Shown: positions 25,191-36,300 of the stretch, piece by piece | Layout of the letters: each line of letters begins with the position of its first letter | Numbering within the stretch: position 1 is the stretch's first letter | The notes under the pieces: generated by a model | Told to the model about the DNA's origin: nothing | The model's input: the letters and a program-made list of their open reading frames with translations, nothing else | The model's database searches: none | Source: Pezicula radicicola | Taxonomy: Eukaryota; Ascomycota; Leotiomycetes; Helotiales; Dermateaceae | NCBI GenBank assembly: GCA_003008705.1 | Contig: PDUO01000005.1 | Coordinates: forward strand, 3,997 to 67,996 | Length of the DNA: 64,000 nt | Direction of reading: 5' to 3' | Translations under genes and position numbers: made by a program

Positions 25191-25945
25191 ATCAGAGATA
25201 ACCCTTAAGCAGTGTATTGTCGCAACGAAAATTAGAGCCCTTACTGCGAAGGCAGGAGGACATCCTGCAACAGTAGTGGCGACCCGAACCAGTTGGCACA
25301 CAACAAGGTGAATACAAGTGCGAATGCATACATCAAGTGCTCACCAACTTAAGGAGCAAAGGAAGTAGCATGCGAATCAGATCGAAACACTAACAAAGAC
25401 CTTTACCTAATAAATCGAAACACTTAAGGTATAAATAACAAAATCAGCTTACAGATACTATCCAATTATTAAACTAAGCAGCAAGCAGGGCTAATAATCT
25501 ACCGTCTATGCTTCTTTAGAGATTACTCATAGCTACTTTTAGATGTTGAGCAAGATATAGATAACATAGTCTACCTTCCTGAATTCAAGAGAAAGTCGAT
25601 ATTAGTAAATTTGTCTTGAAAGTTAAGTCATGACTATATCACACTCTTCTGCCACTACTCGACCCAGGTCAACCCAAGTAGGTGATTCAGGGCTAGGTAG
25701 ATCTTGTAGCCTTGACCTCAGAGTCATAGGTGTAGATGCTATTTAGCATGAAACCTCCCTCTAGTATTAGAGGAGGATGCTCTACACTGGCGCATGGCCC
25801 GCGAGGGAGACATCGGACTCTTATGGGAACATCAATACGAGAGCGCCGGCCACTCGGAGGCTCAACATACTCATAGGAGTGGCTCTCAAGGCTTATGTTA
25901 GGGCCCTAGACAAACTGCTAGTCTAATAAATCTTGGAGTGAAACC
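25191..25945. other. Intergenic, no supported gene
   Basis: Mixed composition; no open frame with a domain, and no tRNA or repeat that I can support. Confidence 0.4.
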
Positions 25946-26107
25946 TACCATTTCTAAAACTGTAACATCGAACTCTCTTTTCAGGTCGTTGTGGAGTGTA
26001 AAGACAGAAACCAGTCCAGTCGCGCCCGTACCAATAATTGCGACCTCTTGTTTAGCCATCTTCGAGCGTGCTACTTCGAAAATGTAGTGCGATGAATTTG
26101 CATCCAC
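25946..26107 (-). pseudogene. N-terminal fragment of an FAD-dependent oxidoreductase
   Basis: From 26059 down the frame reads MAKQEVAIIGTGATGL and LKREFDVTVLEM: a beta-alpha-beta FAD-binding fold with GxGxxG and an acidic residue ending strand 2. Similarity to any enzyme stops abruptly after that, so only about 36 residues remain. It may be the broken start of a flavin monooxygenase. Confidence 0.6.
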
Positions 26108-26450
26108 CGTATTAGCTATGAGCCCAAGCTACTTAGGCCATCCATCTTTAAATCCCGACTTGTCGACTGATAAGTCGCATCTTCCTCCATAGTGGCGATC
26201 ATTAGTGATGACGATTGAAGGTTGAGAGTAGTGATTGCTGTTCGTTGTGATGGTTAATGGCCCTAATGGTTGATGGTCTTGAACAGTCGGGTGATAACGT
26301 CTTCTAGATGGCCATGGCTCCTTAACGTTGTTTGATCCCTGTCTAAGTGATCATGTTCCTGGTTAGCTCTTGTCACAATCAACTATCCTAATCGTTATAA
26401 CTGTCCCGAGGCCTGCAAGACATATATGGTGATCGAAAATTGTTCGTATC
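26108..26450. other. Intergenic, nothing seen
   Basis: No supported feature between the FAD-enzyme fragment and the P450 relic. Confidence 0.4.
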
Positions 26451-27621
26451 ATGGCCTCACCTCTAGCTTTGCTAGGACATAATTCAAAACCAGGATCAAT
26501 CGTCAAACAACCATTTCAGAAGGATCCAATATTCTACATCTCTTTCTTGGATAACGAGGACACTCTGGTGTGTATAACTACTTGTCGCGGTTGCCTCATC
26601 ATTAACTTTTGGCAGAACAGGTGGAACAGGTGGATGCCGAAGACGATCCATACAAAATCAGAAGAGACCCCTCTCTCGTGGGTTTTCAACTAAGTCCATA
26701 GCCGCGAGCCAAGATATCTTGACCAAATATCAAAGGCGCTTGGTTCAAAGAGTCATAGATGACCCAGTTGACATCAGCTTCCGGATATCGAACGCTTCAC
26801 TTGATATTACAACTATGCTCCCGGTCGACCGAGATCACCTTGGAATTGAGAGTATGGACGTGCTTCACTTTGAACGATATTGTGGCTTTTATGTAGAGTT
26901 ATTTACAGCTCCAGAGACTACCAAAGCCTATCACCTAGAGTATTCAAAATATTATAAGAGTTTTGTTAGGTCACTCTAAGTTTTTTGAAAAGAATCATCT
27001 CTCAAGTCATCTATTAAGAGATCGACTAGAGCATGGTTCTTCACGCCCTAATTATGGCTAGACTCTGTGGTTTCTGAGCGCGGTATCTACCTGATGGTAT
27101 TTAGTATCTTATCTGATCTAAAGGCCCTGAACATGCCAAAGGTATTCAAGCTGATTCGCTCTTCCCAAAAGCCATCTTCTTGATTCTTGCTAGCACCGAA
27201 ACAACCGCCATAGCTATCTCGGGGACGATATACAATTTACTTGCAAACTCACGAACATTTCAGTTAACAGCACATGAAGTGCGCACGGCCTTCAGCAGTT
27301 CAAGAGACATGAACACAGAATCTACTCGGAGCCTGAAATATTTGTTCGCCTATATAAATGAGAGTCAGTGGATGTATCCACACCGGGCACTTTCCCTCGT
27401 CGTTTCCCCATGAGGGTGCCATCATCAGCGGGCAGCACGTACCAGGGAAGACTGTCGTTGGAATCTCTCATTTTGCTGCATTTTGTAGCGGCGATAATTT
27501 TAGCGGGCCGCATGAATACATACCAGAGAGGTGGTGTGGTTGGTGGAGGACTTTTCAGATAAGCCCGAGGCATTCCATCCTTTCAGTTTTGGACCAAGGA
27601 TTTGTATTGGGGAAGAGTAGG
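26451..27621 (+). pseudogene. Cytochrome P450 relic
   Basis: The C-terminal half is recognisable. An I-helix piece (LASTETTAIAISGTIYNLL, 27183-27239) is followed by the K-helix with INESQWMYP, where the invariant ExxR arginine has become Trp (consistent with CGG to TGG). Then come VPGKTVVGISHFAAF and HEYIPERW, and the heme loop FSFGPRICIG (about 27580-27609), with a premature stop two codons later. The 5-prime part (KDPIFYISF near 26520) is only suggestive. Several frames are needed. It looks like a multidrug- or benzoate-hydroxylase-type fungal P450 that is dead. Confidence 0.7.
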
Positions 27622-28640
27622 TTAAATTAAAAATATGCCTTTGTATAAGAAGCTAACTTATATGAAGGCTGGCCCTCGCTAATATGAGACAAATAATTAC
27701 CCACCTGCTTTGGGAATGTGATGTGCCCCTGAAGCTAAAGTTTGGACCAAATAGAAAACGGAATTGTTTTCTTATTGGGGACCACTTTATGTAAATATCA
27801 AGACTCATGTCTATGAGTTAATCACAGGGTGGTATTCCAATTTTACCTTTACAATGCTAGTCAGCCCAATATACAGTTAAGGGTTCATTCAATATATACC
27901 ATAATCATGGGGAGGGTCGTTCTGTCCCACCGTGGTCGAGAAGGAGAAGTAGTGCTGACTGAGGAGAGATAGAGTTTGCCTATTTGCGTAAATGCTGACG
28001 GCGAAGTTCGAGTTCTCAAAAGTCCGAGGCTCTCTGCGCTGTTGCAATAGAGATAGAGTAAGGTCGCGTGGTGAAAGGAAGAAATGAACCTGATGGGTTA
28101 TATATCGTCACGCGTTATGCTGGTGCACGACAGGAAATAAGGCGATACGGCTGCCCCTTAGTGTAATTTGGGCGAGGGGTCTATTGATGGAGCTAGGAGC
28201 TGGTCGGGCAAACCAACTGAGTCATGGTTGTCGCTCAGGAACAGCCTTAGATAGCATCTGATCTCGTGAAAGAGTGGTTCGCGAGACTGAAAGGGCAACC
28301 CAATACTGACCGCAGAGTAATCAAGACTGCCTAAAGATGTTTCCTCAACCTACGCAGGTCCAAGCGCAGACTTTATTATGATATTGCCTCTGAACGCAAG
28401 CTTTGGGTATCCTATTGATACGTCTAGAATGGGAGAGGAAGACAAGAACAAGGCACAGCCAGGGGCAATCAGGTAAACAATTGAGCAATTGAGCAGGAGA
28501 TCCGTGCCGGCGCTGCATAATAGTTATCAGCGATACCAGAAACGTACAATACATCAAGATACCATGCGGACATGTCAACGACAAAGAACTTACTCTACAG
28601 GTATGGAAGAGTGTCTGCCTTTGAAAATCCGGCATCGCAA
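27622..28640. other. Intergenic, no supported gene
   Basis: No coding signal or repeat that I can support; probably 3-prime debris of the P450 relic and of the kinase relic. Confidence 0.4.
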
Positions 28641-30261
28641 AGAATGTTAGTCCTCATAGGGTTCGAACAGACCCTTCCATCAACCACGAGTCAAATATGA
28701 GTTCTTCTGCAGTTGACCTTTCTTCCGGCATCCAACAGAGCATATTCCTTATGAATTGCAGAAAACTATTCTTGTCCTTACCCTCAAGTCTCCGGTCGAG
28801 TTGCACGATATTTACACGTGGAATTAGTACGAGACCTCTCCAGTTACCTGATACAAACATATCAATACCTGTGCAAAAACTTTATTTCATAACATCCTCC
28901 CTACATTGTCGCCCTCGTTCGTGTGGAAAGGAAAAGGCCCTACAAACCATTGTCGTCCCAATACCGCGGGATATTCTCGCTACGTTTGAGAAAGTCCACA
29001 GAGGTGGTCCTAATATTGCTACCATTTCTGCAAGATGGTACCCATCGTCGTATTCCTTCCTGGGAGTTCTTCACCGAAATAGGTGGTCGTGTTCAAAAAG
29101 ATCCCAGACCTAGTTGTAATCAGCTCATTGTTACAGATTTAGATAGAACAGACGTCACATCCGCATCCGATATTAAAAAGAAGATATAGGGGGCCAACCT
29201 CTTTACAACTATAGCAACATTCCAGATGTCAACGTTATAGCTCCATTCATGCACGAAATAACTTCAGGAGCTCTGTACACATCTGGCATGGTATCGTCCT
29301 GATGCTCTTCATCGCCTAGTCGTGCTTCGCCGAGATCACAGAGAACTGGAGAGTCCAAAAGTGAGAGAACGTAGCCGTGAGAGATAGATAGTGCGGTCAT
29401 TGACCACTTTTCGAGGCACCGGGTGCTTAAATTCATCCTTTTCGTACTCTAAAAAACAGATTCATTATCGATTCCCATAAGTAGGTTACTTGGTTGTAGA
29501 TCTAAATTATAATCAACGGAATTTCGTCACTCAATAGAAACCAATAGACTTACCAGTGTATATGACATGTGCATCCTCATGAAGATAGTCCAGAGCTGCC
29601 AGAAGCTGTCGAATAGATGGTCTCAGTACGTCTTATTAAAGACCTTACCACAAGCCCGTATCTTCAGGCCATAAAAACTCATCCCGAGGAGCTGATGAAC
29701 AAGACAAAAACGTCTACTATGTGGTCCAGCAACCTCAAACAAATCAAGTAATGTTTGAAGACATCGACGACCAACATGGTTGGAGTGAATTTGGTTGAGA
29801 TGGTTATAAATTGGAAGCTCCCGATGTACCTTTGAACTGTTGACGTAGACCTTTAGGGCGACGTATCGATGTTCCCTAAAGAACGTGTGAGCGAAGTCTC
29901 GTTAATCACGGCATATCCAGGCGGTAGAGCTTGTGCCATAGCATAGTTTATCCACAACTTGATATCTCTCGTTAAAAACTTCCTCGATGAGGACTGGGTA
30001 GTATCTCTGCGCTCCATAATTTGGACTCGACTCTTCTTCGATTAAGATTGAAGGATCTATCAATTTAAATCCTGTACTCCGAAAGGCCCGCAATTCTGGA
30101 GGAAGATCGATGTGACGATGCCATGCCGTGTAGAAATGAACATTGGAATAGACACGAATGGAATGGAGGACCGTATAGAAGAATACGAGAGAGGCGAAAA
30201 AGGATATTCGACGCTTCAGAAAAGCGCGGACGAATAGGTGAAGCTGAACCATTGTTGTCAA
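28641..30261 (-). pseudogene. SRPK-like protein kinase pseudogene
   Basis: From 30261 down: an N-terminal part with YYPVLIEEVFNERYQVVDKL and the glycine-loop region CYGTSSTAWIC, an apparent intron (acceptor near 29880), then HRYVALKVYV (catalytic Lys), LAALDYLHEDAHVIYTDLQPSN (catalytic loop, with TDLQPSN as in SR-protein kinases), LCDLGEAR (DLG), VYRAPEV (APE) and the C-lobe end LCWMPEERSTAEELI (about 28730). Three frameshifts are needed: one in a T run near 29450, one near 29375 and one just after APEV near 29240. It is therefore not translatable as a kinase. Confidence 0.75.
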
Positions 30262-31400
30262 GAGATGGAGCGAGTGAGTAAAATGAGTTCCTTCCGTCGT
30301 GGGTTTTCAACCGCTAGCAGAGCAGCAATTAGATGGGATGGTACGGTTTCTTTGGAGGATATTGTTTCGTAGAATGTTAGTAATTGTGTGAAACCCAAGG
30401 ATGCGGTCGTGTATATGGCCGAGACGCTAGAGAAGGATGTAAGTCTAGGAAATCATATTGGTAAGCTCCTTGGGCTAGCACTGAATAATTTTAGGACCCT
30501 AAGATTGCAGAGGCCAGAATCCAGTACGTGTTCTGTTTCTTCCTTATTACACCAGATTGCATTGTAGCTGACTAAACTGAAGGAGTGCTGTGGCGCATCA
30601 ATCATTGGGGGATCCAAATGACACAGAGAATGTAATCACAGTGGGTTAGTACAGTGCCAAAAGGTACCAGGTTGCGATCCGCACATGTACATGAAGATGG
30701 GACATTTAAACATTGGCCTAGTAGAGCTGGGAAATGATACAAATAGTTTATGTAATACGTTATTTGTCTTACCCTTCTGCCAACTGCTGTTTCATCTTCG
30801 TTATCTATTCTATTACTTCTTATAAACGAAATGAATTAATTAACACCTTGGCCACTGTGATTTTATAAGGTTTAAAGTAACTAATTTTCTAAGAGAACTA
30901 CCTAAGGCATACTTATATATAATTATTCGCTAACTAATATAGTTACACTTATATGTATATAAGTGTAACTAGTAAAATAACACTACGGGATTAATGCTTC
31001 ACGAGACTATACGCGTCTCCGTTTAACATTTCTCTACACTTCTATATGCTTTAATTCGAGCTCCCTATATTTTCCTAATGCAACGTGCTTATTATTGCTG
31101 CTAGGGTTATGACCGCAGTCGCTCAGACTGGTATCGTTGCTGATTCCGCCCGTCGTCCCACTAGACGAAAGCCGGGACGAGGTATGCTGGTTGATGCCGG
31201 GGAGAAATGACTCTTATTGTAGCGGCTTGAGCATGAGGTCGTCCAGCTTCCCAACATGGCCCTATGCTTTCGATAAGCCGAGTTAGCTGACTGTACGAGA
31301 CTCATCGCCCGTCACAACAGTCCCGTGATTAAGAAGGAGCGTGGGGACTACGAGCAGAAGGTGATCCAAGACCCTTGGTGTTAGGATCGGTTCTAGGCCA
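30262..31400. other. Intergenic, no supported gene
   Basis: 30780-31000 is AT-rich. Around 31100-31380 GC rises and short frames exist, but none shows a known domain. Confidence 0.4.
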
Positions 31401-31404
31401 GGCC

Positions 31405-31945
31405 TAGGGCTTTCTAATGAAAATTCATCTTCATTTACCTAAATGAATTGAAAAATAGAGCCTTAAATGAAAATGAATTTGACCTCCGATTTTCAACGAA
31501 TAGAGTGAATTTTCATTTGTTTATTTGTAATTTTCTATCAGGTGGTTGTTAAGTAATAGGCAGTTAAAGTAGCTAAGTATTTTAGTATAAAGAACAAGTA
31601 AATTTTAAGGATATCTATTACACTTTTAAGTACATTAACTACTTCTAAACCTCTTAAAATTTAATATAATTATAGATTACTATACAGTCGAATTTTATAA
31701 AAGAGCTTATATTATAAAAAGCTAAGTTAGCCTAGTTATTAAATTTCTAATAAAGTTAACACTTACCCCCCCCCCAGCCTAGGATGGATCAATATATTCC
31801 GGAGTCACGTGGAAAAGTTCAATGAACATTCATTGAAAATTCATGAATTAAATGAATTGAATTGGGCTAATATCTAATGAAATTGAATCGAATTAGCTAT
31901 AGGTCGATGAAAGTGAATACATTCATTTGAGAGCCGCCGCCCAGG
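31405..31945. repeat. AATGAA/TTCATT-rich element, possible MITE
   Basis: Both ends of this interval are packed with AATGAA and its complement ATTCATT, while the centre (31560-31760) is AT-rich. The outer ends look like imperfect inverted repeats: AGGCCTAGGGC leading into AATGAAAATTCAT on the left, and the complement of ATTCATTTGAGAGCCGCCGCCC on the right. Subterminal arrays of a short motif are typical of hAT- or Mutator-related elements. No target duplication could be identified. Confidence 0.4.
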
Positions 31946-32004
31946 TCGGTGAACAAGCGCACGCCTCAGGACACGACTAACTGCCTTGACGGGCCGCGGA
32001 GCGA

Positions 32005-32433
32005 TTAAAGTTGTTCGCTTTTCGTAAGACGACTTTTGAGCTTCGTAGAACACCCCACATAGATCATCCCTGGAGTCCGGTCAGGAAAGGCCGCATAGAT
32101 GTCTTTCCACGAGCATCCACTCTTCATATCGACTAGTCTCGTAAGACTTTTGTCCGAGGTCGCAGAGATCTTGATACTCCGCAACAGATACCAACTCTCG
32201 TTTAGCGGAGGGACTTTGAGCCGTTTGTGAAGTGTGGTGTTCAACCTCTGCCGGAGATTGGCGAGTAAGTTGTGAATTCCGCTTCCGCCGCTTTGCAGGC
32301 CGGGGGCTTTCGTCTTCCTACTCGTCTTCTTCATTGTTCGTATTGGGACTGCAGCCGCTGCGCTGCATTCAGGGAGCTGGATGTTACTGCCAGCCTCTCC
32401 CCCTCTTCCTGATACGGCCGCTTCGCGACACAC
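32005..32433 (-). pseudogene. Myb/SANT-like DNA-binding fragment
   Basis: A 142-codon frame whose end (residues about 105-135) reads CSWKDIYAAFPDRTPGMI then STKLK, the third-helix signature of Myb-like fungal proteins. The first 60 residues are low-complexity and basic. Normal neighbours of such a domain are missing and the region is flanked by repeats, so I treat it as a fragment rather than an intact gene. Confidence 0.5.
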
Positions 32434-33330
32434 GCTAGTGAACGCAGCAGCAGCTACGGAGTAAAAATATACATTAAACTCATAAATTCTATTGGAGGAG
32501 ATATCCCTACTAGCGTCGGCAATGGCTGCCGGTCGCGGGGATACGAAGTATGTAATGCACGCACATGGTCAGACAGCCGGGGGGGGGNGGGGGGGGTTGC
32601 TCGGCTACCTACCATGAAATACTCCACACGTTGCAAAAGGGGAACTTAAGAGTCTTCGTCGCTTCGGAGTTTCCCAAACCCCCGCTGTCGCTAATCCGAA
32701 GGATTTTCAGTGGGGGCCCACAGCCGGGACATGGGGGGGCATTACTGCAACGTACCGGGGTATCAAGCATCTCGGAACGGCCCGTCGTCCCAAACGCGTG
32801 GTTGTGCTGCCATCCCGGCTTAACATCACTGCGAAATCTGACTACGGCCTCGGCGTTTCTCCCTCGGCTTAACCTTAATGCGAGTGCTGTGCTGCGCAAC
32901 TGTAGGACAGTGACGGACAGGGAGGCGTGATAAGTCCTGAATTCGGAAGGTCCAAGAAGGTCCACTTAGGGCCGCACTACGCTAAGGGCCCATGCTATTG
33001 CATAACCAGCAATAGGATGAATCCTGACGGCTCAAACAATCCCATGAGTTCGATGAGGTTAGCTATCCTCGCGTACGGTATCGGGTGCCTGGCGTGGTGC
33101 ATGGGCCTACTTGCTCTATTGCTATTGGCTCCTCGCTTATTTACGCGACGACGCTAGGCCTCGATGGGATAATGAAAGGCAACTCTCAGGCATTGTACGT
33201 TTGCTGCAAGTTGTCTTACCCTGAATTATCACAACTTGAACCAGCTGCATCTTTCGTGCTTGTCCAGGTATATAAGTCCTCGTGTGACCGTACTCTTTTT
33301 TTCTAAGTCAACTTCAACATTACACACACA
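32434..33330. other. PKS upstream region; contains an assembly-quality G run
   Basis: A G homopolymer interrupted by an n at 32588 marks poorly resolved sequence. The rest is GC-rich with several CCTCGGC/CGG motifs (for example 32850-32876). A TATA-like GTATATAAGT lies at 33268-33277, about 55-60 bp before the PKS start. A short frame at 33055-33157 with one hydrophobic segment is the only open frame near the start and is probably chance. Confidence 0.5.
33268..33277 (+). promoter_or_regulatory. TATA-like element of the PKS gene
   Basis: GTATATAAGT, about 55 bp upstream of the PKS ATG, a normal fungal TATA distance. No other TATA is present in the preceding 200 bp. Confidence 0.45.
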
Positions 33331-36300
33331 ATGCCCACTTCACAATCCTCCAAGGTTTTCGTCTTCGGGCCGCAGGCATTGAGCTTTGATATCGGATCCT
33401 TCCACAAGCTCCGAACCCAATTACAGGAAACTTCAGCCCACCAATGGGCTGTTGACACTATCGCCGCACTCCCTGATGTCTTTGATACTCTACCCAATGA
33501 CATCCCAAAGCCGCAAAGCCGGCAACTATTTGAAGAGTTAAATCATGGATTTCAGACGGGCGAGATTTCACCATCCTTTTTTCCTCTGCCAAACATCCTA
33601 TTGTCTCCCTTGGTAGTCGTTGCCCAGTTGACGCAATTCTCGACCTTCTTGAAGGCGGCTCTTCCAAATCTCGCAGATACTGATCCGCTACCTTCATCCA
33701 TCACAGACAACACAGAAACACTGGGACTATGTACCGGAATCTTGAGTGCATTCGCAGTGGCCTGCTCCTCGAGCTTGGCCGAGCTTCAGAATCATGGAGC
33801 CGTAGCAGTGAGGTTGGCGATGCTCGCTGGTGCGCTTGTCGACAGACAAGAAGCATTGCCTGATTCAGAAGGACCCTCTATGTCATTTTCAGCATCATGG
33901 ACTGCTCTCGACTCTGTCGATAACGTGAATGAAGTGCTGAAGACATTTCCGGAGGTAAGTCACCTTATACATGCCAGTATCCACCCCTCTCTTCTAACAA
34001 AATGTTGCAGGCATACATTTCCGTTTTCGTGGATGACAAACGGGCTACAGTAACAACCCGCAAAAGCTCGGCTCCTGATCTCATCCAAAAGTTGAAAAAC
34101 ATTGGTGTCCATGTTACAGAAGTCGGGTTATCTGGGAGATTCCACTGGTCTGAGCACCAGGAAGGCGTAGAAAAGTTGATTGGGTTCTGTGATGTCACTC
34201 CAGCGTTTCAACTTTCCGAAGCATCCAAGATGGTGTTGTCAAGCCGTTCGAATACAGGCGGCCAATACATCACCACTGGAAGACTTCACGAAATCGCCTT
34301 ACGGGCTATACTGCTAGAACCGTCTCAATGGTTCGAGACTTTTAGTGTTACTTATTTGTCTCAACTAACCGCCAATAATTCTTTTGCCCTCTGCTTCGGG
34401 CCGGAGCGTTGCGTGCCACCGACAATAGCACGGAAACTTGGCTCTCAATTGACTTATGTTGCGGATATTGATCTCTCGACCTCATCTCTTCCTGGCAAAA
34501 TCTTCGGTCATCATAGGCCGGCTTTAGCAGACCTCCCAGATGAGCGAATTGCAGTTATTGGAATGGCGTGTCACGTTCCCGGTGGCAATGACCTCGAAGA
34601 ATTCTGGAACGTGTTGGTTAGCGGCCAGTCTCAGCACAAAGAGGTTCCCGCAGAGCGGTTCACCATGGAATCGACTTGGAGAGAAGTGGACCCAAAGCGA
34701 AAGTGGTACGGCAACTTCATCGAGAACTATGATACTTTCGACCATAAGTTTTTCAAGAAAAGCCCACGTGAAATGCAATCAACGGATCCTCAACACCGCC
34801 TAAGTTTACAACTTGCGTATCAAGCTGTCGAGCAGTCTGGCTACTTTGGAGTTCCAAGCTTCGACAAACATATTGGATGTTATGTCGGACACGCAAATGT
34901 CGACTATGAAGACAATATTCGAGGTTACCCAGCCAATGCGTATTCAGCCACAGGTAACCTGAAAAGTCTTCTCGCGGGCAAAATCAGCCATTACTTTGGG
35001 TGGACTGGCCCGAGTCTTACCTTGGATACGGCCTGCTCTTCGTCTAGCGTAGCCATCCACCTAGCCTGCCGTGCCATTATCAATGGCGAGATCACCGGTG
35101 CTTTAGCAGGCGGCGTCAATATCCTTACAAATCCCGAGTGGTACCATAATCTGGCAGGGGCATCCTTCCTTAGCCCCACTGGGCAGTGCAAGCCCTTTGA
35201 TGCTCGAGGTGATGGCTATTGCCGCGGAGAAGGGGCTGGCCTCGTCTTCTTGAAAAAGCTCTCCTCGGCTATTGCAGATGGCGACCAAGTGCTCGGTGTT
35301 ATTGCTGGTACCCGTGTCTACCAGAATCAGAACTGCACCGCCATCACCGTCCCAAATGCGACTTCGCTATCCGATCTCTTTGTAGATGTTGTCCGGCAGG
35401 CCAGACTGGAGCCACAAGATATTTCGGTGGTTGAGGCACACGGAACAGGCACGTCCGTAGGCGATCCCGCAGAATACAATGGCATTCGAGACGCTCTTGG
35501 TGGATCTATCCGATCAAACTTACTCTCCATGACAGCAGTCAAGGGGCTGATCGGACATCTGGAAGTCGCTTCAGGAGCGGCGTCGCTGCTGAAGATCCTG
35601 CTCATGATCCAGGAAGGATTGATCCCGCCGCAGGCAAGCTTCCAGTCCATAAACCCTAGCCTCAACGCGATGCCAGGAGACCAAATGGAGATTGTCACGC
35701 GGCTAAAACCTTGGGAGGCAGACTTCCGGGCTGCTCTCATTAATAATTACGGCGCATCAGGCTCAAATGGATCCATGGTCGTGACCCAAGCACCAAAGCT
35801 TGGTGGCCGGGATGGTTTATCGAAGTTGGCGTCCAGCAAAAGCTTCCCTTTCTGGTTTTGTGGCCTGGATGAACGGAGCCTGAAGGCATACGCTGCCAAA
35901 TTACGAGGCTTTCTGCAGCGTCATGCCGCCTCTGCCAAGGACTTAAGTCTAGCAAATTTGTCCTTCCAGGTCTATCGCCAGTCTAATCGTTCTCTCCCCT
36001 GGGCCTTGGTATTTAATGCAACATCTTGTCAAGATCTAGAGCAGAAGCTGGCAGCGTTTGAAAAAGGCGAAAGCGGCGTTTCAGCGATTCAAAAGCCATC
36101 TACCCGACCTATTATCCTCTGCTTTGGCGGCCAGATCTCTACCTTCGTCGGCTTGGACAAGGCATTGTACGACAACGTCCCAATTCTACGAAGCCATCTG
36201 GATCAGTGCAATGCCATGTGCCTCTCGTTGGGCCTTGATAGCATCTACCCTGATATCTTCCAGAGATCACCTCTCAGCGACATTGCTAAGCTCCAGACAG

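Noticed and set aside
28697..29189. Plus-strand frames of 138 and 88 codons
   Set aside because: They are antisense shadows of the SRPK-like kinase pseudogene, whose minus-strand motifs are clear.
32609..32965. 118-codon minus-strand frame and 121-codon plus-strand frame overlapping it
   Set aside because: Both lie in GC-rich sequence next to an ambiguous G run; neither shows a domain, and mutual overlap suggests composition artefact.
33055..33157. Small membrane-peptide-like frame upstream of the PKS
   Set aside because: One hydrophobic stretch only, no conservation evidence; may be a chance upstream frame.
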